Assembly (NCBI RefSeq): GCF_003144115.1 | Contig: NW_020312018.1 | Coordinates: forward strand, 62,001-126,000 | Direction: 5' to 3' | Origin: Tilletiopsis washingtonensis | Lineage: Eukaryota > Basidiomycota > Exobasidiomycetes > Entylomatales | Length of the DNA stretch: 64,000 bases | Shown: one piece after another, positions 35,061 through 45,179 of the stretch | Layout: each line of letters opens with the position of its first letter | Numbering within the stretch: position 1 is the stretch's first letter | The notes under the pieces: model-generated | What the model was told of the DNA's origin: nothing | Database searches by the model: none | Seen by the model: only the letters and a program-made list of their open reading frames with translations | Position numbers and translations under genes: made by a program

Positions 35061-36074
35061 ATGCAGCTCTCCGCCCACATCGTCTTCGCCGCCATCGTCG
35101 CCGGCTCCGCGCTCGGCGCGCCGGTGCCCGAGCCGCTCAAGAACGGCAAGCTGGGCTTCTTCGACAACAAGAACTCGGTTAAGCCCATCACCGCGATGGA
35201 CAGCCACCTGCCGAAGCTCAACGGTGGCCTCGCACTTACCGCCGGTGGCCTCGGCATCGGCGCCGGCATTGCGGCGATGAACAACAACAACGCCGCCAGC
35301 GAGCCGGCTGCGGCCCCCGCCCCAGCTCCGGCGCCGGGACCGCAGCCCGCTGCGCGCGCTGGGCCCAAGCCTGTGGTGCCGCCCAAGCCGGCTTTCCTGC
35401 AGACGTCGTGGGGCGGCAAGAAGAACGGCGCGCTCAACGGCGGCATCGGAACAATTGCTGGTCTTGCCGGTGTCGGTGGCGCCTCGTACGGTCTCTACAA
35501 CGCCCTCAACCCCGCCGACCCGGCGCCAGCGCCGGCGCCTGCTCCGGCACCCGCGGCTCGCGACCTGTTCGAGGTCGAGGAGCTGCAGCGCCGCCTTAAC
35601 CCCGCCATGGGCGCCGGTCTTCTGATGATGGGCGGCCCGTCAATCCAGACGGGCAACATGGACGTGACGCAGCAGACGTGGCAGAAGGGTGCCAAGACGT
35701 CGGGCGCGACCTCGCGCCGTGACATCGACGACGACGCCGACCTGCTCAACCGCCGTCTGCTCAGCTTCGGCAACACGCAGCAGTCGCAGACGGCGCAGGG
35801 CGGCGCCGACGGCGGCAAGGCGTCGGGCGCCGCCTCGGGCACGCGCGGCTCTCTCTTCGCCGGCGGCGACAACGGCTCGGGCCTCTTCGGCCAGCCGATG
35901 ATGGCGCCGGCCGCCGCTGCCAAGCGTCTCTTCGAGGAGCCGGCCGAGCGCGAGGTCACCATCGAGGAGCCGAGCCTGCAGCGCCGCCTCATGTTCGGCA
36001 TCGACACGCAGAACCAGGACGTGACGCAGCAGCAGTGGCTTGTTGGCGGCAAGACGTCGGGCGCCACCTCCTAA
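35061..36074 (+). CDS. Secreted repeat precursor with Kex2-type sites (candidate KEP)
   Basis: This is a single-exon gene of 337 aa and unknown family. It has a signal peptide (MQLSAHIVFAAIVAGSALGA). The first half is Gly/Ala-rich with two Pro-Ala runs. The second half has dibasic pairs at residues 177-178, 219-220, 231-232, 288-289 and 308-309. Acidic spacers (DLFEVEELQRR, DIDDDADLLNRR, EVTIEEPSLQRR) precede three Leu-starting segments that share DVTQQTW/DVTQQQW and KTSGATS. This alternation of acidic spacer, KR/RR and repeated core is the hallmark of Kex2-processed repeat proteins (KEPs), such as Rep1 of Ustilago maydis. That the peptides are released is inference. The role could be surface repellent, adhesion or signalling. 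Confidence 0.8.
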   Translation: MQLSAHIVFAAIVAGSALGAPVPEPLKNGKLGFFDNKNSVKPITAMDSHLPKLNGGLALTAGGLGIGAGIAAMNNNNAASEPAAAPAPAPAPGPQPAARAGPKPVVPPKPAFLQTSWGGKKNGALNGGIGTIAGLAGVGGASYGLYNALNPADPAPAPAPAPAPAARDLFEVEELQRRLNPAMGAGLLMMGGPSIQTGNMDVTQQTWQKGAKTSGATSRRDIDDDADLLNRRLLSFGNTQQSQTAQGGADGGKASGAASGTRGSLFAGGDNGSGLFGQPMMAPAAAAKRLFEEPAEREVTIEEPSLQRRLMFGIDTQNQDVTQQQWLVGGKTSGATS

Positions 36075-36290
36075 GCTACTTGGTGGCTATGCATATTTGA
36101 TCTGGAGGCGATGTGATCCAGTGAATACACTCTTTGCTCTTTACCTTCGCTCGTTCGTGAGATCGTAGCAGCCCGATTGCTAGTCGTGACAGCCGAGCGT
36201 CGCTTCTTCTCGCCTGATCGTAGTGGCCACTGCCCATGTCGCTCGCTTCGATTCCTTTGGTGCTACATCATGTTTCGAACCTTTGGCAGC

Positions 36291-36362
36291 AGAGTCCAGA
36301 TGATGAGAGTCCAGATGATCCAGATGATGAGAGAGAGCAGAGTCCAGATGATGAGAGAGAGA
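36291..36362 (+). repeat. Short tandem repeat, AGTCCAGATGATGAGAG unit
   Basis: About four partial copies of a 13-20 base unit with interspersed GAGAGA lie 3' of the 35061 gene. It is a simple-sequence array in non-coding DNA. Confidence 0.75.
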
Positions 36363-37371
36363 TGAAGGAAGAAGCCTGAGCTTCGTCTTCGCTTGGGCCA
36401 CTTGATGCGCATGGCCTTCGTCTTGGCTTGAGTCAATCGATGCGCGATGCGCTGCACTGAGTCATGGACACCGATGAAGCCAGTGGGTTCGGTCCGACGA
36501 CAGAGTCTACTGGGGCTGCAGCGCTGAGCGCTGCCTTGACATCTGCACGCCGCCTCCCAGCCGAGTGCACGCTGCCGGGCTGCTTGGCTGCACGCTCGAC
36601 TATTGCACCTTGGCTCGCTTCGACTGCACGTGCAAGCGGTCTCTCACGTGCAGCTGGTACTTCGGTAGCTGTTCGGCTCAGCGGAGCGTGCCAGCTCGGC
36701 GGCGACGGCAGACCTTGCTGTCGCCGAGGCGCAAGATAGCGCGTGTGCGCTGCGCCGTGCGGGGCGCAGCAGTGCTGATGGCGTCAGGACTGCGCCGTCG
36801 GGACGAGGTGCGGCCGCACGGGCGTGTGTAGTCCACATGGCACGGTGCGAGCGCTGCAGAGTGACGAGTGCCGCGTGCCGCTGGCTTGGCTGGGCAGCGG
36901 CAACGTGGGGCGGAGCATGTGGTGCGAAGCGAAGGCGCAGCACGCGGAGAAATCGCCACGAGGTGGAGGCGCTGGCCCGACGGCAGGGCCGTGGGCGGCG
37001 CAGCGCGATCCCACGCTAACGAGCGGAGCATCTCGCGGCGCAGCGCACCGCGCGGCGCGGCGCGCGGTTCAGCCGTGCGTCGGCGTCTTTGCTGCGTCCA
37101 GCCAGCGCCACCTCGTGCGCTGAGCCGGGCGTGAAGCATCATCCTGCAGCTCACACCGGCGGCTGGCGCAGCACGCTTGCGCACTCCGCCCACTGCGCCA
37201 AAATGTATGGCCGCTCGGCGGCGGCGGCGGGCGTCGCTTGGCGCGCGCGCGACCGCGCGGTGCGGCACGCGCGCCAGGACGTATGGCGAAGCTGCCACAG
37301 ACGTATGGCAGGGTGTACCATAGCAGAGCGTCTGACTTGCAGCGTTGCTCGGCGCTCGATGCCTCAGAGAC

Positions 37372-37391
37372 ATATAAGGCGCGGCCTCGAC
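37372..37391 (+). promoter_or_regulatory. TATA box and downstream GC element of the 37554 gene
   Basis: ATATAAGG, followed by GCGGCCTCGAC, lies about 180 bases before the ATG. It is near-identical in sequence and spacing to the element before the gene at 35061. Confidence 0.6.
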
Positions 37392-37553
37392 TCGTTTCCC
37401 CTCCTTTTTCTTCAGACAAGTCTCACCTCACACTCTCTCTCTTACTCTTCTTCTTCTCTCTCGAAAGACATCTGCTGGCCAGATCTTTCCTTCTACTTCT
37501 TCAAGTCTTCTAATCGCACCACACGCTTCACGCACCACTCTCCGCACTTCACC

Positions 37554-38354
37554 ATGCAGTTCGCCAAGTCCGCCATCCTCCTCTCGGCCCTCGCTGCCGT
37601 TGTCGCCGCCGGCGACACGCAGACCATCACCTCGGCCGACCAGGACAACAGCAAGAGCACCACGTACCAGTCGGGTGCCGCCGGCATCGCCTCGTGCCGC
37701 CGCGGCAACCTCGACGCCATGGACCGCCGCTGGACGATCTCCACTGCCGGTGGCGGCGCGATCAACAACCAGCAGGGCGTGAGTGATCTCCCAGTCGCGG
37801 TACAGAGCCCAAACTGACCCCGACCCTCCAGCTGCTCGGTGTGTGCAACGTCGGCGAGCGTCGCGAGGAGCATGCCGATGCGCGCGACGTGAGCGAAGGC
37901 GTCCGTACGCTGGGTGTGCTCCAGGCCCGCGGCGGCGACAAGATGGACGTCCTCTCGGCGGACCAGGACAACAGCTCCTCGCAGACCTTCCAGACGGGCG
38001 CAGCCGGCATCAAGAGCTGCAGCCACGGCGCGATCGCTCGTGGCCTGGAGGCCCGCTGGGCGATCACGACCGGCTCCGCGCCCATCAACAACCAGCAGGG
38101 GTACGTCGCGACTTCTTCCCCATCCCTCTGCTCCTGCTCGTCGCGCCCTCTCCCATCCCCCTTCTCCTGCTCACGAGACCTCAACAAACAGTGTGGTTGG
38201 AGCCTGTAACGTGGGAGCTCGTGACGAGGCTGCTCTCCGCCACCTGGGAGTCATGACTCGCCGCTTTGCCGCCCGCGGCCTGTCGGCTGAGCACCAGGAG
38301 CGCGCGGTCGAGTACCTGCGCCGCGAGGCCCAGGACCTGGACCTCCTCGCCTAA
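37554..38354 (+). CDS. Secreted two-repeat protein, unknown family
   Basis: It encodes 218 aa in three exons (37554-37778, 37832-38100, 38192-38354), starting with a signal peptide (MQFAKSAILLSALAAVVAAG). The mature protein is a tandem duplication of about 95 residues. Each copy has SADQDNS, [YF]Q[ST]GAAGI-x-SC, a RW-x-I-[ST]T segment, INNQQG and finally VG-x-CNVG or GVCNVG, so there are two cysteines per copy. An intron falls immediately after INNQQG in both copies, which shows that an exon and its intron were duplicated together. Dibasic sites (MDRRW, GERREE) and a charged helical tail (EHQERAVEYLRREAQDL) follow. I know no named family with this pattern. Confidence 0.78.
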
Positions 38355-39077
38355 GCGCGTGCCACGATAGAAACTTGAACCTGAGTTCTCTTGTCTCCAC
38401 TTCAACCGTCCACATTCGCCACCCATGTAGACCTGCCCACCGAAGTGCAATGAAGAGAAGCAGTTTGAGAGACACCACCTTGTGATCGCGCCGCGCATTC
38501 TTCTTTTTCCCTTCCGAGCGACTTTCGCCCTCCTTCCTCTATGTATTCAGGCCAGCGACCTTTGCGCTGCAGCAGTCCTATTCGATTGGTTCCTGACATC
38601 ATACTCCTGGCTGAAGCGTTCTGTCCATCACACCAGGCCTACGCACTGCACTCGCGTCTTCACCTTCGCGCGTCCGCGCGTCAACGCGGGCCGCGCCGCG
38701 CGCCACGCCGGCCTCTCGCCTGCCTCCGCATGCAACTTGCTCTCTGCTTGACTCGACCCTGCTTCTGAATTCTCCATATCTCTGACCTGACATTCAATTT
38801 CGCACCTTTCGCCTCTCGCACGACGACGGCACGACGACGGGCCACGAGTCGCATGAGTGCGGCGCAGGGACTGCTGCGACGTCAGGCTGCGCTCTCTATG
38901 CAGCGCGAGCGTCGCTACTCAGCCCGGAGCATCTGTAGTCGGATGACCAGTCGGCGCTCTCTCACTCTGTGAGTCCTCGCGCCACGCGCACATCTCACAA
39001 GCCGCCGCACAGACACGTTCAACTCGTCAAAAAGTCATAACAATGCGATGCAGCGCAGCAGCCTCCGGGCGGGCATG
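38355..39077. other. Convergent 3' region
   Basis: About 720 bases between the 37554 secreted-protein gene and the desaturase 3' end. The DNA is AT-richer than elsewhere and I see no gene, RNA or repeat in it. Confidence 0.5.
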
Positions 39078-40601
39078 CTACTGAACCTTCTTCATCTCTG
39101 CCAGCTGCGCCTGAGCCGGCTGCTGTTGCTTCGACTGCTGTCCATCCCAGCCGCCGGCGCCCTTGCCCTTGCGCTTGATGCGCGCCCACAGGCCGCTCTC
39201 GCTGCCGAGGATGAACTGCAGCGTCACGAGCGGCCAGCTCTCGTGGCGCGGCAGCACGTCGTAGAACTCGGGCGCGGCGGCGCGCAGCGCCGGCAGGCGC
39301 GACCAGGGAATCGAGGGAAAGTCGTGGTGCTCGTTGTGGTAGCCGACCTGTGCGAAGTGTCAGCCTTTCTGCATGAGGTGCCCTGCATGTGGCAGCTCAC
39401 GTTGTACGCCAGCGCGTTAAGTGGCCCGTAGTAGCTCCACGTCTCCTGCCCGACGCCGGCAAACATGTAGTGCTCGGCGATGAAGTGCGCGGCGCAGGGG
39501 TGTAGGCTGCCAGCAAAGAACGACGAGGCGATCAAGTAACCCCAGGCCGTCCAGCCGGCTGCTGTGATCAGCGCGTAATTGAAGAGTAGCTGCACAGCAA
39601 TGTTGATGCCCAGCCACACCGTCGGCTTCTGCTGCTTGACAAAGCCGGGCCGCAGGGCGTAGAAGAGGATCTGGAACGTGCTGCAGGGCGTCCATGAGCT
39701 GCAAGGTCACACAGCAACGTCGATCACGCCGCTGCACTCACGCGAAGAACGCCTTGCCCGCCACATTGTTCAGGAAGAGCATCTCGAAGCGCGTCGGCAG
39801 GTCCGTGTCGATGCCGTCCTCGCCCAGATGCTTGTGGTGCTCAATGTGGTACGGCTGCGCAAAGGATCAGCAACGCGCCATGAGCATGCGTGTGCTGGCG
39901 CTCACCTTGAAGAGCATCGAGTACGGCACGCCGATGCAGCAGTTGACCAGCACGGCGAGCGCCTTGTTGGCACGCAGGCCGCGAAAGGCGAGATTGTGCG
40001 TAATCTCGTGGATGGCAAGGAACGTGTTCTGGTTCGCCGTGCCGCCGACCACGTACGCGACGAGCAGCAGGCGCCAGTCATTCCAGGCGAAGCCGGCGCG
40101 CCCAAAGTACACGGCCAGCGCCGTCTGCAGCGCCAGCACGGCACAGGCAATGTACTTGGTGCGCGGCTCGTGGCCCATCAGCGCACGCACCTCGGGGTGC
40201 GCCGCGAGGATGGCACGCCGGCGCGAGCGGTGCGGCTCCTCGGTGTGCAGCCAGAGAAAGTCGACGGGCTCGGCGGCGCTGCGGGCGGGCACGAGCTGCG
40301 GCAGCCAGTCGGTGCCCTTGGGCGCACGCTTGGCCGCGTCGGCGGGCTCGTCGGCGTCGCTGGTGTCGCTGGTGCGGCTGGAGTGCAGCGACGAGCCGCT
40401 GGGCGTGAGGCGCGCGTCCGAGTCGTCGGCGGACGAGAGCGACGAGGAGGAGGGCGAGGCGGCGAGCGGCACGCTGCGGGCCGGACCAGCGGCCGCAGCA
40501 GCAGCCGGCGCACGTGCGGCCGGCGGCGCCGTCGACTCTGCGCCGCCGTACAGCGACCAGTCGACGTGCACGGAGGGCGAGCGCATGAGGGAGAGGCCCA
40601 T
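39078..40601 (-). CDS. DES1: Sphingolipid delta-4 desaturase (DES1 type)
   Basis: It is an ER membrane di-iron enzyme that puts the delta-4 double bond into the sphingoid base of dihydroceramide, mainly for glucosylceramides. The N-terminal 100 residues are Ser/Ala-rich and disordered. The conserved part begins DFLWLHTEEPHRSRRRAIL. The three histidine boxes are HEITHN, HIEHHKH and HNEHHDFP, in family contexts (NQNTFLAIHEITHNLAFRG; AEHYMFAGVGQETWSYYGPL). It ends AQLAEMKKVQ-stop after a Gln-rich tail. Exon 1 is 39906-40601, followed by short introns (one is 39855-39905). A further in-frame ATG at 40679 exists, but the DNA between is pyrimidine-rich like a leader, so 40601 is preferred. Confidence 0.92.
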
Positions 40602-40987
40602 GGCGCGAGTGAGGGAGTGGGTGGATGGCACGGCCGAGCGGAGCAGGGTGGGGCGCAGAGGCAAGAGTGCGACACCCATGCGAAGGCGAGGTCAAGGCCA
40701 GCCAAGCCGAGCGCGTGCCGAGCCTGGAGCCCCTCGCCTCGCTCGGCGTCTCGCCGCCTGCCAGCACACCGCCGGTGTGCCGTGGCTGTGGCGCGCGTGT
40801 GCTTCCTGGCTGTGCTGCCAAAAGTAGCACCTGCGCCCGAATCTTCGCGTGCCGCCCGCCACTCGACTTCAGGCGAGTCTGTAGTGCGCCTTATCTAGCC
40901 GAGGCCGGCCAACTCAAGCCACCGGCGAGGCGCATGACTCGCAGCGGCCGTGCATTCTTCCAGCTTCACCCTCACACACCCATCACC
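40602..40987. promoter_or_regulatory. Divergent promoter, DES1 / HOM2
   Basis: About 390 bases lie between the two starts. It may include part of the desaturase leader. No defined element was recognised. Confidence 0.4.
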
Positions 40988-42283
40988 ATGTCGCCCGCCG
41001 CCAGCAGCAAGAAGCGCGTCGGCATCCTCGGCGCCACCGGCACCGTCGGCCAGCGCTTCATCCTCCTCCTCGCCGCGCACCCGCACTTTGACATTGCCGT
41101 GCTCGGCGCCAGCGCCGCCTCGGCGGGCAAGACGTATGCGCAGGCCACGACGGGCCGCTGGAAGCAGGTGCACCCCATCCCCGCGCATGTGGCGGACATG
41201 CCCGTCGGCGACTGCGACGTGAAGCGCTTCATGGACTGCGACGTCGTGTTCAGCGGCCTGGACTCGGGACCGGCGGCAGAGTACGGTGAGTGGCAGCACA
41301 AGGAGCACGGCAGGGACAGATGAGGGCGCAGCAGCAGCGATGGTGCCAGAGAGCACCGGCGCAGCCTCGCTTCGGCCGCTTTGCACTCCAGTGTTTGCCG
41401 TGTGGGGCTCACACCTCGCTGGTCCTGCAGAGCACGTCTTCCGCGAGGCCGAGCTGCGCGTCTTCAGCAACGCCAAGAACTACCGGCAGGACCCGCTGTG
41501 CCCGCTCATCGTGCCGCTCGTCAACACGCAGCACCTGGAGATGGTGGCGCACCAGCGCAAGACGCTCGGCCTCAAGCGCGGCTTCATCGTCACCAACGCC
41601 AACTGCAGCACCACGGGCCTCGTCGTGCCGCTCAAGGCCCTCGAGGCCAAGTTCGGCCCGCTCGACATGGTCCTCGTCTCGACGATGCAGGCCATCTCCG
41701 GCGCCGGCTACCCGGGCGTGTCGGCGTTCGACGTGCACGACAATGTCGTGCCGTACATCTCGGGCGAGGAGGAGAAGATCGAGATGGAGGCGGCCAAGAT
41801 CCTCGGCAGCATCAGCGCCGAGTCGGCGTTCGTCGACAACGCGCTGCGCGTCTCGGCGCACTGCAACCGCGTGCCCGTCATCGACGGCCACACCGAGTGT
41901 GCCTCGGTGCGCTTTGCGCGGCGGCCGGCGCCGAGCGTCGAGGAGGTCGTGCAGGCCATGGAGCAGTACCGCTGCGAGGCGCAGGAGCTGGCGTGCCACA
42001 GCGCGCCCGAGCGCGCCATCATTGTGCACAAGGAGGTCGACCGGCCACAGCCGCGCCTCGACCGCGACGCACAGAACGGCGCCGGCGTCAACGTGGGCCG
42101 CATCCGCAAGTGCCCCGTGTTTGACATCAAGGTGAGCATCGCCGCGGTCCCCTTCGCCTGACCTCACGTGTGCTGACTGGCGCCACGCAGTTTGTGGTGC
42201 TGAGCAACAACGTCATGATCGGCGCGGCGACGTCGAGCGTGATGAATGCAGAAGTGGCACTTGCAAAGGGCTACCTGGACTAG
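40988..42283 (+). CDS. HOM2: Aspartate-semialdehyde dehydrogenase
   Basis: It reduces aspartyl phosphate to aspartate semialdehyde, the second step to homoserine, threonine and methionine. The Rossmann start is VGILGATGTVGQRF. The catalytic Cys is in IVTNANCSTTGLVVPL (C158). The substrate loop is STMQAISGAGYPGVSAFDV and the catalytic-base region is NRVPVIDGHTECASV. Exons are 40988-41285, 41431-42131 and 42191-42283, giving 363 aa, close to the yeast enzyme. The end is NAEVALAKGYLD-stop. It is divergent from the desaturase. Confidence 0.95.
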
Positions 42284-42830
42284 ACGCAGCGCTGGAAGTC
42301 ACCCAAAATTAAAGACCGTCATCATCCTGCTGCCTTGGCCTCGTGATCCGCGACAGCCACCTCTGAATGAGTGCACGCTTCACAGCGTGGCCCAGTGTGT
42401 TCACCTGTGCGAGGTCAGACTCGCGAACCGCACTCGCCTCAGAGCCGGACAGCTTTTGCTGTGACTCGACAGCCGACTGCCCAGACGTGGCAGCTCTTCC
42501 AGCGCTGCTCACGCCCGCACTGCGGAGACGCACGCGGCTGATAATCAGGGCGGAGCCAGGACAGTCTCTACGCGCGCCCGACGCTCCCAGCAGACGTCGT
42601 TCCGCCCACACCGCATTGCGAGCGGGTGCCAGCCCGACGACCTCACCATCTCGTTCACGCCCGCACCGCCGCTCTGCCCGCTCCCGATCCCACTCTCTCT
42701 CGCTCTGTCCCAACCTGCTCGACCTCCACCTCTCGCTCCGTGTCTCATCGTATAGAACAGAGCATGAACCATTGCCTCGCCTCCCCCTCATCGGACGCCG
42801 CGAGCCAGTGGAGTGACCAGGGATCACATT
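42284..42830. other. Convergent 3' region, HOM2 / RPL43
   Basis: About 550 bases with no supported gene, holding the facing 3' ends of HOM2 and eL43. Confidence 0.5.
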
Positions 42831-43945
42831 TTAGGCCTCGGTGATCTCACGCAGACGACGGATGGTGCTGTGGGAAGGGCGCAGGGTGTGAGCATAGCTC
42901 CGAGAGAGACGTCTAGGCTAGCGCAGCAGCACGGCGGGCGCAGAGCGGCGGACCTCGTGCAACGCGGACTGCGGCGCGACACCATCTGCCCAGCTGCATC
43001 GGTGCGGCGCTCTATGCGCCACGTAGACAACAGCCCGCCCAGCCTGCGTGCGTGTCTGCTCGGCCTGAGGCGTCTTGCCGCCTAGACCCGCGGCGAGCAG
43101 TCGGGCACTCGAGCGCGTCCCTCCGCAAGCTATCGCCGACACGCTGGAAGCGCCTAGCTCGGGCATGCGTCGCATCCGAGTGCGCTGCGAGGCGCAGAGA
43201 TGCACCGCCGCCGTGCGTGCATAATGCGCAGCTGCGTCGGCCAGCTTTGCTCGCAGCTGCCCTCGGATGGCAGCGTCCTGCGCTGGCGGACCGCGCGCAG
43301 ACGAGACCGCAGTCTGCATACGCAGCAGTGCAGAGCGCTATGCCCGGGCGCAGCGCTGCTCGGGCACGCCGCAGCGTGGGCCTGCACGCTGGCACATCTC
43401 TCGCATGCGGCTCTCTGCTTCTCACTCCTGCTGCCTCGCTTCTGCCACTTCGCCAGCGCTTCTTCCTCCGTGCCTTCTCCCTCTCTCTGCGCCACGCTGC
43501 CCATCCCTGCCCTGTTCCGTCGCATCCACCTCTGCGCTTGTCACTTCGCAACTCACCTGCGGACCGTGGCTGCGGCAGTGGTGGAGAGGGTCCATGCGCC
43601 GCCGGCGATGACCTTCTTGCAGGAGCGGCACTCCCAAATGCCGACGGCCTTGCGCTTGACGCTGTCCTTGCCGCAGAAGGCGCACGTGTAGCGCGAGTGC
43701 TGCGAGATCTCGATCTTCTTGACGCCCTTGCGCAGCGACGCACCGTAGCGCGTGCCGTACTTGCCCGTGATACCGACCTCTGCGCGGACACGGAGGGCGT
43801 GTCAGGAGCAGCCCAAGAGCACTCGTCGCCGTTTCACCAGCATCGCAACCGCGGAGCACCCGGACAGTACTGCCACGCCTGCATGCTCCATGCATGTCCC
43901 ACACCGCGCCCGCCGCGCATACTCACTCTTCGTGCGGGCAGCCAT
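42831..43945 (-). CDS. RPL43: 60S ribosomal protein eL43 (L37a/L43)
   Basis: This 92-aa zinc-ribbon protein of the large subunit is easy to miss because it is cut into three exons: 43927-43945 (19 nt), 43557-43779 and 42831-42867 (37 nt). Joined, they read [39 protein letters not shown], then the four-Cys ribbon (YTCAFCG ... WECRSCKK), [14 protein letters not shown] and [12 protein letters not shown]-stop. All joins are in phase (279 nt). The second intron is 689 nt, more than ten times the usual size here, and places the last 12 codons far downstream. The first intron is 147 nt. Confidence 0.93.
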
Positions 43946-45179
43946 TGTGGAAAGGGATGCGGGTGGGAGAGGGTGTGGGAGACGGGAGCAGGCGCACGGC
44001 GGACGAAGGCTCCGCGCCGCCCGCGCCACCCGCCAGAAGCCGCCGCCGCGCCCGGCTTGAAATGCACGCCGCGCCGCTTGTATTCGCGCGCGGCGTTGTA
44101 TTCTCGGCTAGCTGGCTGCGGCGCCGCAGCACGCGCCCCTCGCAGGCGCGCGCAGGGCGGCATCGCATCGCCGCAGAGCGCCGCGCCTGCGCAAAATTCG
44201 CCCATGCATCGCGCCGCTGCTCAGCTCGATGGTCGGCTCCGATCTTTGCTCATGCGATGCTCAGGGCATCTCCGGCGGCAGCTGCGAGCCAGTGACTCGA
44301 CGCTCTGCGGATGTGGTCGTGTGCTGTCGCCGAGGAGGGAGGGATGCCGAGAAGAAGAAGGGTGCACGTGACCAGGAAGGAGCTGAGCGTGGGAGCAGCC
44401 GCCCGTCCAGGCCGCCGCGTGGGCGTCAAAGTGCCTTCCCCCTGACGCCGCCTCGAGCGCCGAAGCACCAGACGCCGTGTCTGGACCCCCGCTCGCGGCT
44501 CGGCGGGCCGAGACAAACCAGCTGCGAGGGCGTCAGGAGTATCTTCGGGTGCGCCTCTACGATCGAGGTCGAGCTCCAGGCACGAGGTCGGCAGTGGCAG
44601 CGGTTCGGCGCTGCCGTGTGCGCGCGTTGCTGGAGCGCCCCTGGGCGTCAGCACCACGCCCAGGGGTGCGGCGCAGTTCAATGACTGCGCCGTCATGTGC
44701 CGACGTGCCGGTGCGGCGCAGGGCGCTCTCTCCAGGCAGCGGCACTCGCAGCCCTCCGGCGCAAGGCTCACCTCACGAGTGCGCTGCTCAACAAACATAA
44801 AAGGCCGCCCTGCGCTGCTTCGTCCGCTGTCTCGTCGTCTCCGCCAGCCTCACAAGCCTCAGCTCAACCAGCCTCACCGCTCTCGCACACCACCTGCTCG
44901 CCGGACGAGCATCTGTCTGTGCCAGTCACTCCAACTCGTCTCTCACGCATCTGTTCGCGCCTCCGCCGCTCAAGCCATCGCCTCGCGCCTCCTCTCAGCT
45001 CTCACCGCACCGCAACTCCATCGCCTCCACTCAGTCTGCACTCCGTCATCTCGCTCAACGCTCGCGCTCCCTTCTCCGTCACCGCGCCGTACCTCAACCA
45101 CGGCGCCGTCTTCGGGCCTCCCAAGTTCAACGGTCGCGCCGTGCATCCCTCGGTGGACCCGCACACCACTGGCCACGGC
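43946..45179. other. Divergent promoter region, RPL43 / 45180 secreted-repeat gene
   Basis: No independent gene is seen. A TATA-like CATAAAAGG lies at 44796-44804. From roughly 45050 to 45179 the reading frame of the downstream repeat protein is already recognisable, including a GRAVHPS motif that recurs after the ATG, so the 5' part of that gene lies here. Confidence 0.5.
44796..44804 (+). promoter_or_regulatory. TATA-like box upstream of the 45180 gene
   Basis: CATAAAAGG is followed by GCCGCCCTGCG, similar in layout to the TATA regions of the genes at 35061 and 37554 but less well matched. Confidence 0.4.

Larger units (their letters stand above)
36075..37553. other. Intergenic region upstream of the 37554 secreted-protein gene
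   Basis: This 1.5 kb has no supported gene. It contains an AGTCCAGATGATGAGAG tandem repeat (36291-36362), a second imperfect direct repeat (about 36381-36450), an upstream element shared with the 35061 gene (36998-37018), a TATA box (37372-37379) and a pyrimidine-rich leader. Confidence 0.55.

Noticed and set aside
40602-40679. Longer desaturase start at 40679
   Set aside because: The extra 26 codons are pyrimidine-rich and leader-like. The ATG at 40601 is preferred, though the longer form is not excluded.
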